Positions 1 through 10,353 are shown, numbered from the stretch's first letter. The stretch: 64,000 bases of DNA from Bacteroidota bacterium (GCA_009773165.1 WOUZ01000008.1:142244-206243), one strand, 5' to 3'. A program made the numbers and translations. Notes: generated by a model from the sequence alone, not told the origin.

Positions 1-2
1 CA

Positions 3-356
3 TTAACAATTGTCTGGATTCAAAACATCATTGGAATTTTTTATTTTATTCCGGTAGTATTATTCAAAGAAACCGACACGCTAATGGCCGCTTCTTTCAG
101 CTTAGAAATCTTTCTTCCCATTTTATTCCTTGGCACTTTTTCAAGCTCCCTGGCATTTGTGTTATTTACCGTTGCAGTAAAAAAACTCGGTATCTCAAGG
201 GCAAATATCTACACGAATCTTATACCGGTTTTTACAGCGTTTTTTAGCATCTTGTTGCTTTCCGACATACCAGATTTCAGGCAATGGGCAGGAATGATAA
301 TCGTAATTTCTGGAGTAATTATCTCTCAAACCAGAAGAAAAACAGATATAATCTAA
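3..356 (+). CDS. EamA/DMT-family transporter, C-terminal part (5' truncated by window edge)
   Basis: The reading frame is open from the window edge (first full codon at 3), so only about the last 117 residues are present. They contain hydrophobic segments typical of a drug/metabolite transporter EamA repeat. The end follows the family pattern of a conserved helix pair: a segment rich in small residues (FLGTFSSSLAFVLFTVAVKK), then NIYTNLIPVFTAFFSILLL and a last helix ending in a basic tail (QTRRKTD). It is an inner-membrane permease with unknown substrate. An internal ATG at 84 is not the true start because the hydrophobic coding frame continues upstream. A complete relative lies at 34,675-35,571 on the other strand. 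Confidence 0.8.
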   Translation, partial: LTIVWIQNIIGIFYFIPVVLFKETDTLMAASFSLEIFLPILFLGTFSSSLAFVLFTVAVKKLGISRANIYTNLIPVFTAFFSILLLSDIPDFRQWAGMIIVISGVIISQTRRKTDII

Positions 357-454
357 CTCATTGCATTCGCTTTAAAGTAGTTATTCAATAATTCCACGAC
401 TCATTTCATAGCATAAGAAATAAAGAAGTATTTTTGATTTTTAAAACAATTATC

Positions 455-1600
455 ATGGCAAAAAAGAGCGTTTTCATTTTAGGAGCCGGACTTATTGGTC
501 GTCCAATGGCACTCGACTTAATTAGAAAAAACGAATTTGAGGTTGGAATTGCTGACATCAGTCCGAAAGCACTCGAAAGATTTAAAGGGACTTCGATACG
601 CACCTATGAATCCGATCTAAGAGACACAGAATCATGGATTTCGATAGCATCAGGCTATGATTATCTGATTAATGCTGTCCCTGGCTTTATGGGGTTCGGT
701 ACGTTAAAAGCCATGATTCAATTGGGTAAGCCCATAGTTGATATTGCTTTCTATCCGGAAGATCCCTTAAGTCTCTCAGAATACGCAGTTGAAAACAACA
801 GTTGTGTAATTTGCGATATGGGAGTTGCTCCGGGAATGAGCCATCTTTTGAGCGGGTTTGCTGCTTCACAGCTCGAAAAAATGACTTCTTTGATTATTTA
901 TGTTGGCGGATTGCCAGTCGTTCGTCAACTTCCATGGCAATATAAAGCCGTTTTTTCGCCCAGCGATGTAATTGAAGAATATACCCGTCCTGCCCGTTTG
1001 ATCGAAAATGGGAAAATAGTTTTTAAAGAAGCTTTATCCGACTCAGAATTCATTGACTTCGAACTACCTGGAACACTAGAAGCATTCAACAGTGACGGTT
1101 TACGTTCGTTGGTATACACACTTCAGGCCGATTTTATGGCCGAAAAAACACTCAGGTACCCGGGGCATATTGATTTGATCAAATCGCTGAAAAAAAGCGG
1201 TTTTTTTAATGAAGCGCCTATCGTAGTAGATGGCAACGAAGTAATACCCCTTGAATTCACGAAAAAGATGCTTTTTGACCAGTGGAAGCTAAATGACGGA
1301 GAAGCCGACCTAACAGTCATGCGGATTGTTGCTGAAGGACAAGATGCTGAAGGAGCTACAAAAAAAATCAGTTTTAATCTCTATGATCAGCCCGATGCAT
1401 CACTTGGAATTCATTCAATGGCGCGTACAACCGGTTATGCTGCCACTTCAGCTCTTCGGATGATTGATGCAGGTTTGTTGAATAAACCTGGCATCCATAT
1501 GCCTGAATTTTTGGGTAAGGATAAATCAATTGTGGAATTTATATTAAACGACCAGCAAAACAAAGGGATTGTTTATACAAGTTCCATTGAAACCCGGTAA
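455..1600 (+). CDS. Saccharopine dehydrogenase-like oxidoreductase
   Basis: A 381-residue protein starting at ATG 455; an upstream in-frame TTG at 434 adds only seven residues and is unlikely. The N-terminus is a Rossmann nucleotide-binding fold with a clear glycine motif (GAGLIGRP, residues 10-17). The C-terminal half carries the saccharopine-dehydrogenase-type substrate domain, including the segment RYPGHIDLIKSLKKSGFF that is characteristic of these enzymes. Family members act on lysine/saccharopine-type substrates with NAD(P). The exact substrate (saccharopine, lysine or a carboxynorspermidine-like compound) cannot be read from sequence. The next gene starts 16 bp downstream, so the two are probably co-transcribed. 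Confidence 0.8.
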   Translation: MAKKSVFILGAGLIGRPMALDLIRKNEFEVGIADISPKALERFKGTSIRTYESDLRDTESWISIASGYDYLINAVPGFMGFGTLKAMIQLGKPIVDIAFYPEDPLSLSEYAVENNSCVICDMGVAPGMSHLLSGFAASQLEKMTSLIIYVGGLPVVRQLPWQYKAVFSPSDVIEEYTRPARLIENGKIVFKEALSDSEFIDFELPGTLEAFNSDGLRSLVYTLQADFMAEKTLRYPGHIDLIKSLKKSGFFNEAPIVVDGNEVIPLEFTKKMLFDQWKLNDGEADLTVMRIVAEGQDAEGATKKISFNLYDQPDASLGIHSMARTTGYAATSALRMIDAGLLNKPGIHMPEFLGKDKSIVEFILNDQQNKGIVYTSSIETR

Positions 1601-1616
1601 TATCAACGTCAGCATC

Positions 1617-2408
1617 ATGATTAGCAGCCGGTCAAATCCGAAGATTAAAAATATCATTAAACTTCAAAAAGGAAGCGAGCGCAGAAAACAAGGTTTAGTT
1701 TTAATAGAAGGAAAGCGCGAGATCGAAAGAGCACTTCAAGCTGGTTGGATTGTCGAAACATTATTTGTATGCCACGAATTATCAGAAAATACTTTCCAAC
1801 AGATTGAGCACCAGTTAAATGCTAATTGTTCAATCGAAGAAGTTAGCAAGGAAGTGTTTGAACACATAGCATATCGCGAAGGGTCAGATGGTTTATTAGC
1901 TATAAGTAACCCACACAGTTTGCACCTTTCGGAACTAAAGTTACCATCAAATCCTTTGATAGTTGTTCTGGAAGCTGTTGAAAAACCAGGTAATCTCGGA
2001 GCTATTCTGCGAACTACTGATGCAGCAGGTGTTGATGCGGTAATCATATGCGACCCTCTTACCGACCTTTATAATCCAAACACTATCCGCTCAAGTTTAG
2101 GTTGCATTTTTTCACAACAAGTGGTTGCATCGGACAGTAAACAAGTTATTGAATACCTGAAAGAGAAAAAGATTTCAATTTTTTGTACTGCACTTACTGC
2201 CAGCACCGACTACCTTCAGATAAACTACCAGAAGCCATCGGCAATCGTCATGGGAACCGAGTCAACCGGACTTTCCGATCATTGGCTGAAGGCATCTGAT
2301 CAAAATATTTTAATTGAAATGAGAGGTATTGCCGATTCGCTTAACGTTTCGGTTTCTGCGGCCATTGTGGTGTTTGAGGCAATCAGACAAAGAAAGGCTG
2401 GCATATAA
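1617..2408 (+). CDS. TrmH/SpoU-family RNA 2'-O-methyltransferase
   Basis: A 263-residue protein. ATG 1617 is chosen because the longer frame overlaps the upstream stop and the N-terminus then reads MISSRSNPKIKNIIKL, the usual beginning of SpoU proteins. The N-terminal part (to about residue 95) is the SpoU substrate-binding domain with VLIEGKREIERAL. The catalytic SPOUT domain shows all three motifs: EKPGNLGAILRTTDAAG (motif 1), VMGTESTGLSDHW (motif 2) and LNVSVSAAIVVFEAIRQR (motif 3). It should methylate a ribose 2'-OH in rRNA or tRNA using SAM; the target nucleotide is not predictable here. Confidence 0.88.
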   Translation: MISSRSNPKIKNIIKLQKGSERRKQGLVLIEGKREIERALQAGWIVETLFVCHELSENTFQQIEHQLNANCSIEEVSKEVFEHIAYREGSDGLLAISNPHSLHLSELKLPSNPLIVVLEAVEKPGNLGAILRTTDAAGVDAVIICDPLTDLYNPNTIRSSLGCIFSQQVVASDSKQVIEYLKEKKISIFCTALTASTDYLQINYQKPSAIVMGTESTGLSDHWLKASDQNILIEMRGIADSLNVSVSAAIVVFEAIRQRKAGI

Positions 2409-2705
2409 AAGCTCTATTAATACGTTACTCCATAATATTTGAAGGCAAAAACTTAAGTATTCAACATCGGTTTTAAAATCAAATTCTTCGCAATCGTTTG
2501 TAAAGCAATTATAAATAAGGAGAATTTTTCAATTGAATTAGAATAAAACTAATCATGTTATTGTATTGATATTCATTTATTTACAATAAATATAAATTCT
2601 TTATTTTGATTTGCCGATATTATTCAGTTTTGATTTCTTTTCTCTATTGAAAAAAAAGAAGAGCCAAGAGTACAATCTGGCATCAAAGCAATATACATTT
2701 GCGCC
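2409..2705. other. Intergenic region before trkH
   Basis: This stretch of almost 300 bp is very AT-rich and has no coding signature on either strand. The only recognisable element is the -7 promoter box at 2694-2701. Confidence 0.5.
2694..2701 (+). promoter_or_regulatory. Bacteroidota -7 promoter element (TACATTTG) for trkH
   Basis: Exact match to TAnnTTTG. The GTG start of trkH begins only five bases after the box, which is about where transcription should start, so the mRNA may be leaderless. No convincing -33 TTTG is visible. Confidence 0.6.
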
Positions 2706-4142
2706 GTGAAATTTGATGGACTAATCCGGCTGCTTGGCAGACTGACACTCATACTCTTCGTAGCTCTGACTGCCAACCTTATTCTTGCCTTTTATTATGA
2801 AGAGGCCATTCTCCCTTTTGCTATACCGGCAATTTTGAATCTTATTGCCCATCTTTTTTTACAGCAAAAGACCAAAAATAAAGCTCCAACACCTTTTAAG
2901 AAAAAAGAAGCATACCTGACAGTAAGTATCGCCTGGTTTCTTATGGCGACGATTGGGGCCTTACCTTATGTGATCTCACAAGAAATTCCATCCCTGGTTG
3001 ATGCCTGGTTCGAATCCGTTTCAGGATTCACCACGACAGGTTCATCAATTTTAACTGATATTGAAATTCTACCAAAATCGTTACTATTCTGGAGAAGTTT
3101 GACACATTGGATTGGTGGTATTGGGATTATTTTACTGGTGATTATTATTATGCCTGGTGCAAAACTTAACAATTACAGCATTTTCTCCCTTGAGTCTTCT
3201 GTAAGAGAAAAAATACATCCCCGAATCAGATCGGTTGGATTTAGACTGTTGATTATCTATGTTTTGCTTACAGTGTCTGAAATTCTGTTATTGTTACTAG
3301 GTAATATGAACTTGTATGAAAGTGTTTGCCATGCTTTCGGCACAGTTTCAACCGGAGGCTTCTCACCAAAAAACACAAGCATTATCGCATATTCACCATA
3401 CATACAATATGTTATATCAATTTTTATGATTTTGGGTGGTACTAATTTCATTGTCCATTATTACATTCTTCATCGGCAATTTGATAAAGTAAGAAAAAAT
3501 GAGGAGTTACGATTTTACTTAAAAACGATTCTAATCTCTACCATTTTTATAACAGTTTTCCTTGTTTTAAAAACCGATAGGAGTATTGAAAAATCATTCA
3601 GAGATGCATTTTTTCAGGTTTCCAGCATTGTAACCTGCACAGGTTTTGCCTCCGATGATTATTTGCTATGGCCTGGCGCAGCATCAGTAGTCATTTTCAT
3701 TTTACTTTTTGCCGGAGGAAGCACCGGATCGACCTCGGGCGGGATCAAAATGGCGAGACATCTTTTAGCCATGAAATCCATTCAAAACCATATTCGATCA
3801 CAAATTCACCCAAATGCCGTTTATGTTTTAAAGCTAAATAACAAAATCGTTAGTTCATCCGACAGCAATGCTGTTATAGCCTACATTTACTGGTATCTGC
3901 TGGCATTTGTTGTTGGAAGTGTAATGGTAATTTCTACCGGAGTCGACATTGTGACCTCAACAAGCGGAATTGCCACAGCAATGGGTGGTATTGGACCTGG
4001 CTTCGGGACTATAGGTCCTGTATCGAATTTTGCACATCTTCCCGATCTTGCGAAATTAATTTTGGCCTTATTTATGATCCTTGGACGTTTGGAAATTTAT
4101 ACCGTAGTAGTTATTCTTTCAGCATCTTTTTGGAAGAAGTGA
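2706..4142 (+). CDS. trkH: TrkH/KtrB-family potassium uptake protein
   Basis: A 478-residue polytopic inner-membrane protein with about ten membrane helices. The four pore-loop filter segments are visible in order: TTTGSS (109-114), TVSTGGF (213-219), VTCTGFA (309-315) and TAMGGIGPG (424-432). The conserved C-terminal GRLEIYT is at 460-466. This is the channel subunit of a Trk/Ktr K+ uptake system. The usual regulatory partner TrkA/KtrA is not adjacent and must lie elsewhere. GTG at 2706 is the only plausible start, since no other ATG/GTG/TTG gives the full first helix. Confidence 0.93.
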   Translation: MKFDGLIRLLGRLTLILFVALTANLILAFYYEEAILPFAIPAILNLIAHLFLQQKTKNKAPTPFKKKEAYLTVSIAWFLMATIGALPYVISQEIPSLVDAWFESVSGFTTTGSSILTDIEILPKSLLFWRSLTHWIGGIGIILLVIIIMPGAKLNNYSIFSLESSVREKIHPRIRSVGFRLLIIYVLLTVSEILLLLLGNMNLYESVCHAFGTVSTGGFSPKNTSIIAYSPYIQYVISIFMILGGTNFIVHYYILHRQFDKVRKNEELRFYLKTILISTIFITVFLVLKTDRSIEKSFRDAFFQVSSIVTCTGFASDDYLLWPGAASVVIFILLFAGGSTGSTSGGIKMARHLLAMKSIQNHIRSQIHPNAVYVLKLNNKIVSSSDSNAVIAYIYWYLLAFVVGSVMVISTGVDIVTSTSGIATAMGGIGPGFGTIGPVSNFAHLPDLAKLILALFMILGRLEIYTVVVILSASFWKK

Positions 4143-4288
4143 TGCTTTTTCGACCAAGAAAAATCGGTTGTTAACTTTTTGTAAGGATTAAACTTAAAAA
4201 ATTGAGAGGAAATTAATCCTAACTCCTGTTTCAAAATTTGCACATTCACAAGCGTTTACTACTTTTGTTTACGAAACAACGCATTAAT

Positions 4289-4870
4289 GTGAAAACTGCA
4301 TCGGGTAAAAGCGGATATTTAGTTAACCAAGAATTAAGAAGCACCCCGGTTCTTCATTATTATTCATTGAGTATTCTCAGTCATAAAATTTATCGATATT
4401 TCAAAGTTGGATACTTACTTCATTTGATAAGTCTAATAGGCATTGTGATCGCAATAATCTTTTTAAAATTTACTAAAGTCGCGATGTTGAATGACCAATT
4501 ACTGCAGCAGTTATTGTATGGATATTTTGCTGCTTATGGGGCTGTTTTGCCAATATTTGCACAACTCGATGCACGAAGCCGTTATCAGAATTATAAACTT
4601 ATCAAAGACAAGTTGCACCGATATGGTTTTTCAACACGAATAATTGATCCTTTTACCTGGTCCCGTTGCCAGAGAGATGCAATACAAGTTGCTGCAGATG
4701 ATCTAGGATATAAAAAGCAAATGCAAGATTATTTTAAGAAGCATGGATTCAAATGGTATCACGTTCTTCCGCGAATTTTAATACGAAACCCGCGCTTGCT
4801 GTTTACAAAAAACTATTGGTACAGAACTTTATTTGTGAAATACTATGCATTGAAAAGTTTTCCTTATTAA
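4289..4870 (+). CDS. Unknown membrane-associated protein
   Basis: I do not recognise this family. The frame is open from TTG 4238. The start is uncertain, with GTG 4289 (193 residues) or TTG 4265 as alternatives, and a TTTGC motif overlapping 4238 could be promoter sequence. The protein has two hydrophobic segments in its middle (HLISLIGIVIAIIFLKF and LLYGYFAAYGAVLPIFAQL). These are followed by a basic C-terminal half rich in Arg, Lys, Tyr and Trp (DPFTWSRCQRDA, KKHGFKWYHVLPRIL). It therefore looks like a small two-helix membrane protein with a cytoplasmic basic tail. It sits between trkH and a DUF4421-like gene without obvious linkage. Confidence 0.6.
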   Translation: MKTASGKSGYLVNQELRSTPVLHYYSLSILSHKIYRYFKVGYLLHLISLIGIVIAIIFLKFTKVAMLNDQLLQQLLYGYFAAYGAVLPIFAQLDARSRYQNYKLIKDKLHRYGFSTRIIDPFTWSRCQRDAIQVAADDLGYKKQMQDYFKKHGFKWYHVLPRILIRNPRLLFTKNYWYRTLFVKYYALKSFPY

Positions 4871-4946
4871 CTAGCCATAAAGAAAATCTGAGATAAAATT
4901 CAATTTTTGTATTAAAATCGGTTTTATAACATTGATAATCAAATAT

Positions 4947-6032
4947 ATGAATATTCACTACCAAAATTTGAAATGCCTATTTTACACTATTTTTATCATA
5001 TTGTTTTCGGGCAGCATGTCCGTTGCACAAAGCGAAAACGATACGATTCAGGCAAAATCAAGTTTACCTTTCATCGTCAACTTTGACACTTTGATCAATA
5101 TAAAATTAAAGGTTCACAATGATATGGAACATTTTATTCAGGATGACGGGGCAAACTACCATGTTGATATCAGACCAAATGTGTCACTACCCGTAAAGCT
5201 CGGATTTAGTTACCGCTTTATTTCCTTTAATGTTGGATTTTCGCCAGGTTTTATTCCAGGTAATAATGACGCCAAAATAAAAGGAAAAACATCAAGCTTT
5301 TCATTTGGTATCAGCACATCTGGTAAAATACTTCAAGAAATAAACCTTGGTTTTTACAAGGGTTTTTACCTCAATAATACAAAAGACCTTGTACCAAACT
5401 GGGTCGAGGGCAAAGATGAGTACATACAACTTCCTGATCTCAAAATGATTGTATTCAACGGAGCAACAGGCATCAAACTGAACCCAAACTATTCGATTCC
5501 GGCTATACACAGCCAAACCCAGGCACAATTGAGAAGTGCGGGGAGTTTTATGCCGATACTTTCTTACGACTATTATATCATCGACAACCAAAAAGAAGGG
5601 GCATCAAACGATAATTCTCAACTTTCCGGCAACTTACGACTGATTGCAAATTTGGGCTATGCTTACACCCTGGTTGTTTCAAAACATTTCTATGTTTCCG
5701 CTCATATTGCCCCCGGCATTGGGCTACAGCACACCAAATTAATCACCCGATTACCGGAAGGAGATTATACGAGCAGATATACGGATGCCTTATATCGGAT
5801 TCAGGAAAAGATCGGCATTGGCTATCAGCAAAACCGAATTTTTGCAGGAGCAGAAGCATTCTTTTCTCAATCTAAACTCAATGAAAACAGGACAAATGTA
5901 CAATTGAAAACCAACAGAAATTATTTTCAGGTATTCCTTGGTTATCGCTTTGTTGCACCCCATTTTATCCGAAAAACAACAGATGAGGTAAAATCTCTTG
6001 CCCCGAAATCCATACAGGGTATCCTGGAATGA
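4947..6032 (+). CDS. DUF4421-like outer-membrane beta-barrel protein
   Basis: A 361-residue exported protein. ATG 4947 gives a normal signal peptide (basic start, hydrophobic core FYTIFIILFSGSMSV, cleavage near AQ); an upstream TTG at 4932 adds only five residues. The mature part has alternating aromatic/hydrophobic strands. It shows features I associate with the DUF4421 family of Bacteroidota: a RPN...LGFSYRF strand, the SPGFIPGNN...KGKTSSFSFG segment, then a GFYKGFY strand, ending in a terminal aromatic strand. The role is unknown; it is probably an outer-membrane barrel. It is convergent with the next gene. Confidence 0.6.
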   Translation: MNIHYQNLKCLFYTIFIILFSGSMSVAQSENDTIQAKSSLPFIVNFDTLINIKLKVHNDMEHFIQDDGANYHVDIRPNVSLPVKLGFSYRFISFNVGFSPGFIPGNNDAKIKGKTSSFSFGISTSGKILQEINLGFYKGFYLNNTKDLVPNWVEGKDEYIQLPDLKMIVFNGATGIKLNPNYSIPAIHSQTQAQLRSAGSFMPILSYDYYIIDNQKEGASNDNSQLSGNLRLIANLGYAYTLVVSKHFYVSAHIAPGIGLQHTKLITRLPEGDYTSRYTDALYRIQEKIGIGYQQNRIFAGAEAFFSQSKLNENRTNVQLKTNRNYFQVFLGYRFVAPHFIRKTTDEVKSLAPKSIQGILE

Positions 6033-6139
6033 TTACTAAAACCAATTGAGCTAAAACAAAAGAATTATACTATTTCAAAGGAAATCAAATGCCTTTGCAG
6101 TCACTTCTCAATCAAAGGAGTAATCACTTTTTGGGATAG

Positions 6140-9100
6140 TTAAAAATCAACAGGAATATTTGGTATTGGAGGCACTTCATATTTCTTTATTGCATGTTCA
6201 TATTTGCGCTCCTGTTTCTTGTTCGACCGTACACCTGTATTAGTCAACACACCTCCAATAACAGTTTTTACCCAATAATTAACAAAAGCTTTTTCATGAT
6301 CCCTTTCAGCATAAACCTCACCCGTTTTCCATTTATTTCGTTTGTGAACCAATCTGTTAGCAAAGAAACTCACAGATTTTGTTACTATCGTTTTATTTGT
6401 TGAATCACCTTTTTTCAAATATTGAACATTCAGATTGTCATAAAACATTTTCATAACGCCATATGCAACATATTTACGCCCAACAACACTCATACGAATA
6501 GTATCAAGGGTTCCACTTTTGATATCAGCTGATGCAAAAGGCTGAAGTATTGGATTTAATGCTCGTAGATCAAACGAATTAACAACAAGTTTTAAATGAA
6601 ATCCATAAAGACTATCCAAATAACTTTGTTTGTATTTAACACGTAACTCGGCTGTATCTAATAACTTAGCAAACACATTGAGCCGCAGGCTGTCTGTAAC
6701 TGATGCGTTATTGGTTTTGATATTTGCCAAAGCGCCTCTTATTTCAGTTAGGTTAATCTTTCCGATTTGTTGAGTTATTTTATTAAACTCTTCATATTCA
6801 ATAAGTCCATTCTTGAAAACAAGGCTATCAATTGCGATCTTTGGTTTCAAGCCATGCAACATTTCTGTTAACATTGGTTTCGTTACACCATGCTGAAAAG
6901 GCAGTCTTTTATCTTTGTAGGTATATAGCTTTAATTTGTCAATTGTAACCTTTCTTGATTGCAGCTCCTTATCATTCAACAACTTCTCAAAATCAATATT
7001 TCCAATGGTTATTTTTCCGGTTCGCAGTTTTAAGTATGTAGATTGAAATTCTTTTGACTGTGTAAAAGTCTCCTTATCTTTTGCAGGCCTAAAATAAATG
7101 CTGTCGATAAGGATGGAATTCGACTTATTGTTATAGGAAAAATTATGAACATCAAACTGTGTTTTATCATTGTAAAATCCAAAATTGCCATTTGTTATCG
7201 TCAGATTGTCGTTCTCAGCTCTAATAATATCTAACAAGCCGGTATGCGAATCACTGATATGCAGGTTTTGTAGAGCGAAACTTTGAATCAACACTGATTG
7301 ATTTGAACCTTCATTATTCCTAAAATGAAAAGGGAAGTCCGAAATATTCAGCTGATTTAAATGAAACTCCCATTCACTTTTTTCTTTTAATTTACCTGGC
7401 TTGAATTTGATTCCGGAAACTCCCAACTCCAATTTACCATTTGTTTCAACATCCGAATCTAAATTTTCCGATATTAACTGAGGATGATCCATCGTAACAG
7501 CAATACTGTCAATACTTAAAGCGCCATATTTAGAGTTGATTCCTTTCACTTTCCAATGCGAAATTCCTGGTTTAATCAATAGTTTTGAAGATAATTCAGT
7601 AGGGTAATTTAACATTTCGGGCTCCTCGATACTTAAAGTTTTGATACTAAAAACAGGCAATTCCTTGCCAATTTCCTGCTGGTCCTTTAAATGAGGTTTC
7701 TCGTCAACATATTGTTCAAAGGAAACTTTTGGTTTCTTAATAGTGATAAAATCTAATTTTGGACTACCTTGCAAGGCGCTATTGATATCCATTGAATAAA
7801 CCAATTCTGGCACAGTAAGTTTCAGTTTTTCATTTTGAAGAGGCAATTGCAGGTGTGCATTTTTAAAAAAGGAGACTTTTTTATCCTTAATCTGGAATGC
7901 CTCAACAGAGGCTCGTATACCATTTTTTTGACTGAAATTCAAATAGTTGCCATCAACAAACAACCCTGCTATCTCAGGTTTCTGACCATCAACAACTTTC
8001 ACATTGTTTCCAGCTAATTGATTCAATTTCAAAACAACTTCAACATCATCAGAAGTAAAGTCTATATTGGTTTCTCCACCTTTGAAAGCTTTCAAAGTAA
8101 AGCTAACTAATTCTCCTTCTCTGGCTTTTGATTTTTTTGCATTCACATCATTTCTCTTTACAATCTCGGCATTTACCGAACGATAAGAAATCAAGTCAAC
8201 GGAAATATCCTGAAAAGAATGGATATTAAGCTTTTCCATCTTAAAATGATCCACACTTACTGAAGTTGATTTATCAGCTGAGTTAAAATCAATTTTTTTT
8301 ATATATGTGACTCCATCACTTTTTAAGTAGCGGGCATCAGTAGCGTAAATAGTTGATTTTATGGACCTAAAAGAACCTTTTTTGAATGAAAGATAGTCGA
8401 CACCGCTTAAGTATTCTGATTCAGAGGCAGCAGAAGTAACCGTGTTGATTTTAAGGTGAAGGTCAAGGGATTTAATCTCGATTCGTTCGTTATCATTATG
8501 TTCGATAATAAAATCTCCATTTTGTATAATCAAGTCACTCAAATCGAGCTTACTACGAATACTTTCTTTCGTATTGGATTCACTGATTGTATCACTTTGG
8601 TCAGCACTATTTTTTTTGGTCGGAATCTTCATCTTCACTTCAGGTCGTGTTAAAATTGCCTGAGTTGCATGGATTTTGCTATCACTAAGCAAGGTAGCCC
8701 AGTTCATGCTATCAAGCTCAAAAACAGAAGCTTTCAAAAAAGTAATATCAGACCTATTATTGTGTTTTGTAGGTAAAAGACTGAAATTGTGCAATTTAAT
8801 CTCCTTATTCATCAAACTTAACGCATCAAATTTCAATATAAACAGGCTGTCGGGTGTAACAAAAGTATGGTTATTGATATCGAGTTTAATCTTCTTTGCA
8901 TAAACTGGCTGTTCGTTTTTACGATTTATAACCAGACTATCAAAAACAAAATCGCAGCGATCGGCTGACAACTTGTTCGTTTTATCATTCTTTTTTAGTG
9001 AAAGTTTGAAAGATGTGTTTTTCAGAGCCAGATAACCTGCAAATAAATCACCTGTTAAACCTACAATTTTTTCATTAAAATGAAAATTCTGATTAAGTTT

Positions 9101-10030
9101 ATTTGATCCAGAATGAGCTTTAGTGTTATTTCTAGTGTTTAAACTGAGGTCAACTGATGGATTGATACAATATGCTGAATCGAAAACAATTCGGTTATTT
9201 AGAGCGAACTCATTTAAGTCGAGCTTTATAATGCGGATTGAATCCAAAAACACTTCGTAATGATTTCCTGCTGAATCGTTTGGATAATTATACAAGTAAC
9301 AACTATCGAGTTTTACAGTCTGACTTTTGGTTCCCATCCAAAACCTTTTGAACTTTACACCTTTATTTCCTTCTCCTAAGGAAATATCAGCATCGTAAAT
9401 TTCAAGCAAAATCCTATCAGCATAAAGAAACCCATTTTTCGTATCTTTCTGTTCCTGTGAAAATTGATCAATTGTCAAAAAAACATTGGATAATTTCAGA
9501 GGGTTGGGATCCTCCAGTGTCTTCTTATAAAACTGAAATGAAGCATTATTGATCTTTATTGAGTTTAGGTTAACAACATTCAGAACCTTTTCAAGTGCAG
9601 TATATGCCTTTTTCAATTCTTCAGGTATAGAAACATTCTTCTGTTTACCCTCCTTTAATCTTATCAAACTAATAGAAGGTGATTCAATTAAAACCGAATC
9701 AACAATAATATGTTTAGCAAAATAAAGAGAGATCAAGGAGTTAACGTTAATGTAGATTCTATCAGCCTGAATAGCATATGAATTAGCACTACCAATAGTA
9801 TCTTTTGTTAAAATTTCTGGATTCTTAAAATCGAAACGCAATCTAAGAATATTAAACTCGGCCTTATTCACATTTAATTCCAGCTTTCCGTCGCTTTGGC
9901 TGGTAACTAACTCTTCAAAAAGATAGCCTGCACGATAGATAGCCAAATAATATAAACCTATAAAGATCATTATAATCATGATCAATAGGAGAAGAAACTT
10001 GCTTGATTTTTTCAACTTGATGTCGCTCAT
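6140..10030 (-). CDS. Very large AsmA/TamB-like envelope protein
   Basis: A 1296-residue protein starting at ATG 10,030; an upstream TTG at 10,042 is rejected. A single N-terminal membrane anchor (residues about 10-32, LLLLIMIIMIFIGLYYLAIY) is followed by an enormous, low-cysteine, beta-strand-rich region. This region has repeated phrases such as LKLxxxxL, xxIDSIxxxxP and SIKTLSIEEPEML. The architecture of one inner-membrane helix plus a long periplasmic beta-rich body, and the SLISLYFAKHIIVDSVLIESPSI type of strand repeat, fit AsmA-like/DUF748-type bridge proteins that move lipids between membranes. That assignment is by architecture, not by a diagnostic motif. Confidence 0.6.
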   Translation of the reverse strand: MSDIKLKKSSKFLLLLIMIIMIFIGLYYLAIYRAGYLFEELVTSQSDGKLELNVNKAEFNILRLRFDFKNPEILTKDTIGSANSYAIQADRIYINVNSLISLYFAKHIIVDSVLIESPSISLIRLKEGKQKNVSIPEELKKAYTALEKVLNVVNLNSIKINNASFQFYKKTLEDPNPLKLSNVFLTIDQFSQEQKDTKNGFLYADRILLEIYDADISLGEGNKGVKFKRFWMGTKSQTVKLDSCYLYNYPNDSAGNHYEVFLDSIRIIKLDLNEFALNNRIVFDSAYCINPSVDLSLNTRNNTKAHSGSNKLNQNFHFNEKIVGLTGDLFAGYLALKNTSFKLSLKKNDKTNKLSADRCDFVFDSLVINRKNEQPVYAKKIKLDINNHTFVTPDSLFILKFDALSLMNKEIKLHNFSLLPTKHNNRSDITFLKASVFELDSMNWATLLSDSKIHATQAILTRPEVKMKIPTKKNSADQSDTISESNTKESIRSKLDLSDLIIQNGDFIIEHNDNERIEIKSLDLHLKINTVTSAASESEYLSGVDYLSFKKGSFRSIKSTIYATDARYLKSDGVTYIKKIDFNSADKSTSVSVDHFKMEKLNIHSFQDISVDLISYRSVNAEIVKRNDVNAKKSKAREGELVSFTLKAFKGGETNIDFTSDDVEVVLKLNQLAGNNVKVVDGQKPEIAGLFVDGNYLNFSQKNGIRASVEAFQIKDKKVSFFKNAHLQLPLQNEKLKLTVPELVYSMDINSALQGSPKLDFITIKKPKVSFEQYVDEKPHLKDQQEIGKELPVFSIKTLSIEEPEMLNYPTELSSKLLIKPGISHWKVKGINSKYGALSIDSIAVTMDHPQLISENLDSDVETNGKLELGVSGIKFKPGKLKEKSEWEFHLNQLNISDFPFHFRNNEGSNQSVLIQSFALQNLHISDSHTGLLDIIRAENDNLTITNGNFGFYNDKTQFDVHNFSYNNKSNSILIDSIYFRPAKDKETFTQSKEFQSTYLKLRTGKITIGNIDFEKLLNDKELQSRKVTIDKLKLYTYKDKRLPFQHGVTKPMLTEMLHGLKPKIAIDSLVFKNGLIEYEEFNKITQQIGKINLTEIRGALANIKTNNASVTDSLRLNVFAKLLDTAELRVKYKQSYLDSLYGFHLKLVVNSFDLRALNPILQPFASADIKSGTLDTIRMSVVGRKYVAYGVMKMFYDNLNVQYLKKGDSTNKTIVTKSVSFFANRLVHKRNKWKTGEVYAERDHEKAFVNYWVKTVIGGVLTNTGVRSNKKQERKYEHAIKKYEVPPIPNIPVDF

Positions 10031-10064
10031 AAAAGGTGACAAAAAATGTTCAATAGAATTTTAA

Positions 10065-10072
10065 CAAAGATA
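10065..10072 (-). promoter_or_regulatory. -7 promoter element (TATCTTTG) for the AsmA-like gene
   Basis: Exact TAnnTTTG on the minus strand, 34 bases upstream of the ATG at 10,030. Confidence 0.55.
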
Positions 10073-10353
10073 TTGAAAATAGCGAAATATCATTAGTTTA
10101 CAGCGTTTTTAGTACACTATAGGCCATTAGTTTCATAAACAACCACAACCTGATATTGTTTTGAATTGCAAATACAAAAAGTCTATTGTTAAACAATTAA
10201 CATTTTAAAAATGCATTCATAAAAAAAAGTTATCAACAATGCAACCCTCCCAAATATTATATAATAATCTCATTATCATTAATTTAAATTATTTTCATGT
10301 GTTAAATCTCAGTTCAGATAAACCATGTCTGGTGGTTTGTAACAGGTATTATT

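Noticed and set aside
4232..4240. TTTGC motif near the start of the unknown membrane protein, as promoter
   Set aside because: The bases before TTTG are AA instead of TA, and there is no -33 partner. It was used only as a caution about the start codon.
6040..6110. Six-base inverted repeat CAAAGG/CCTTTG between convergent genes as terminator
   Set aside because: The stem is short and no T tract follows on either strand.
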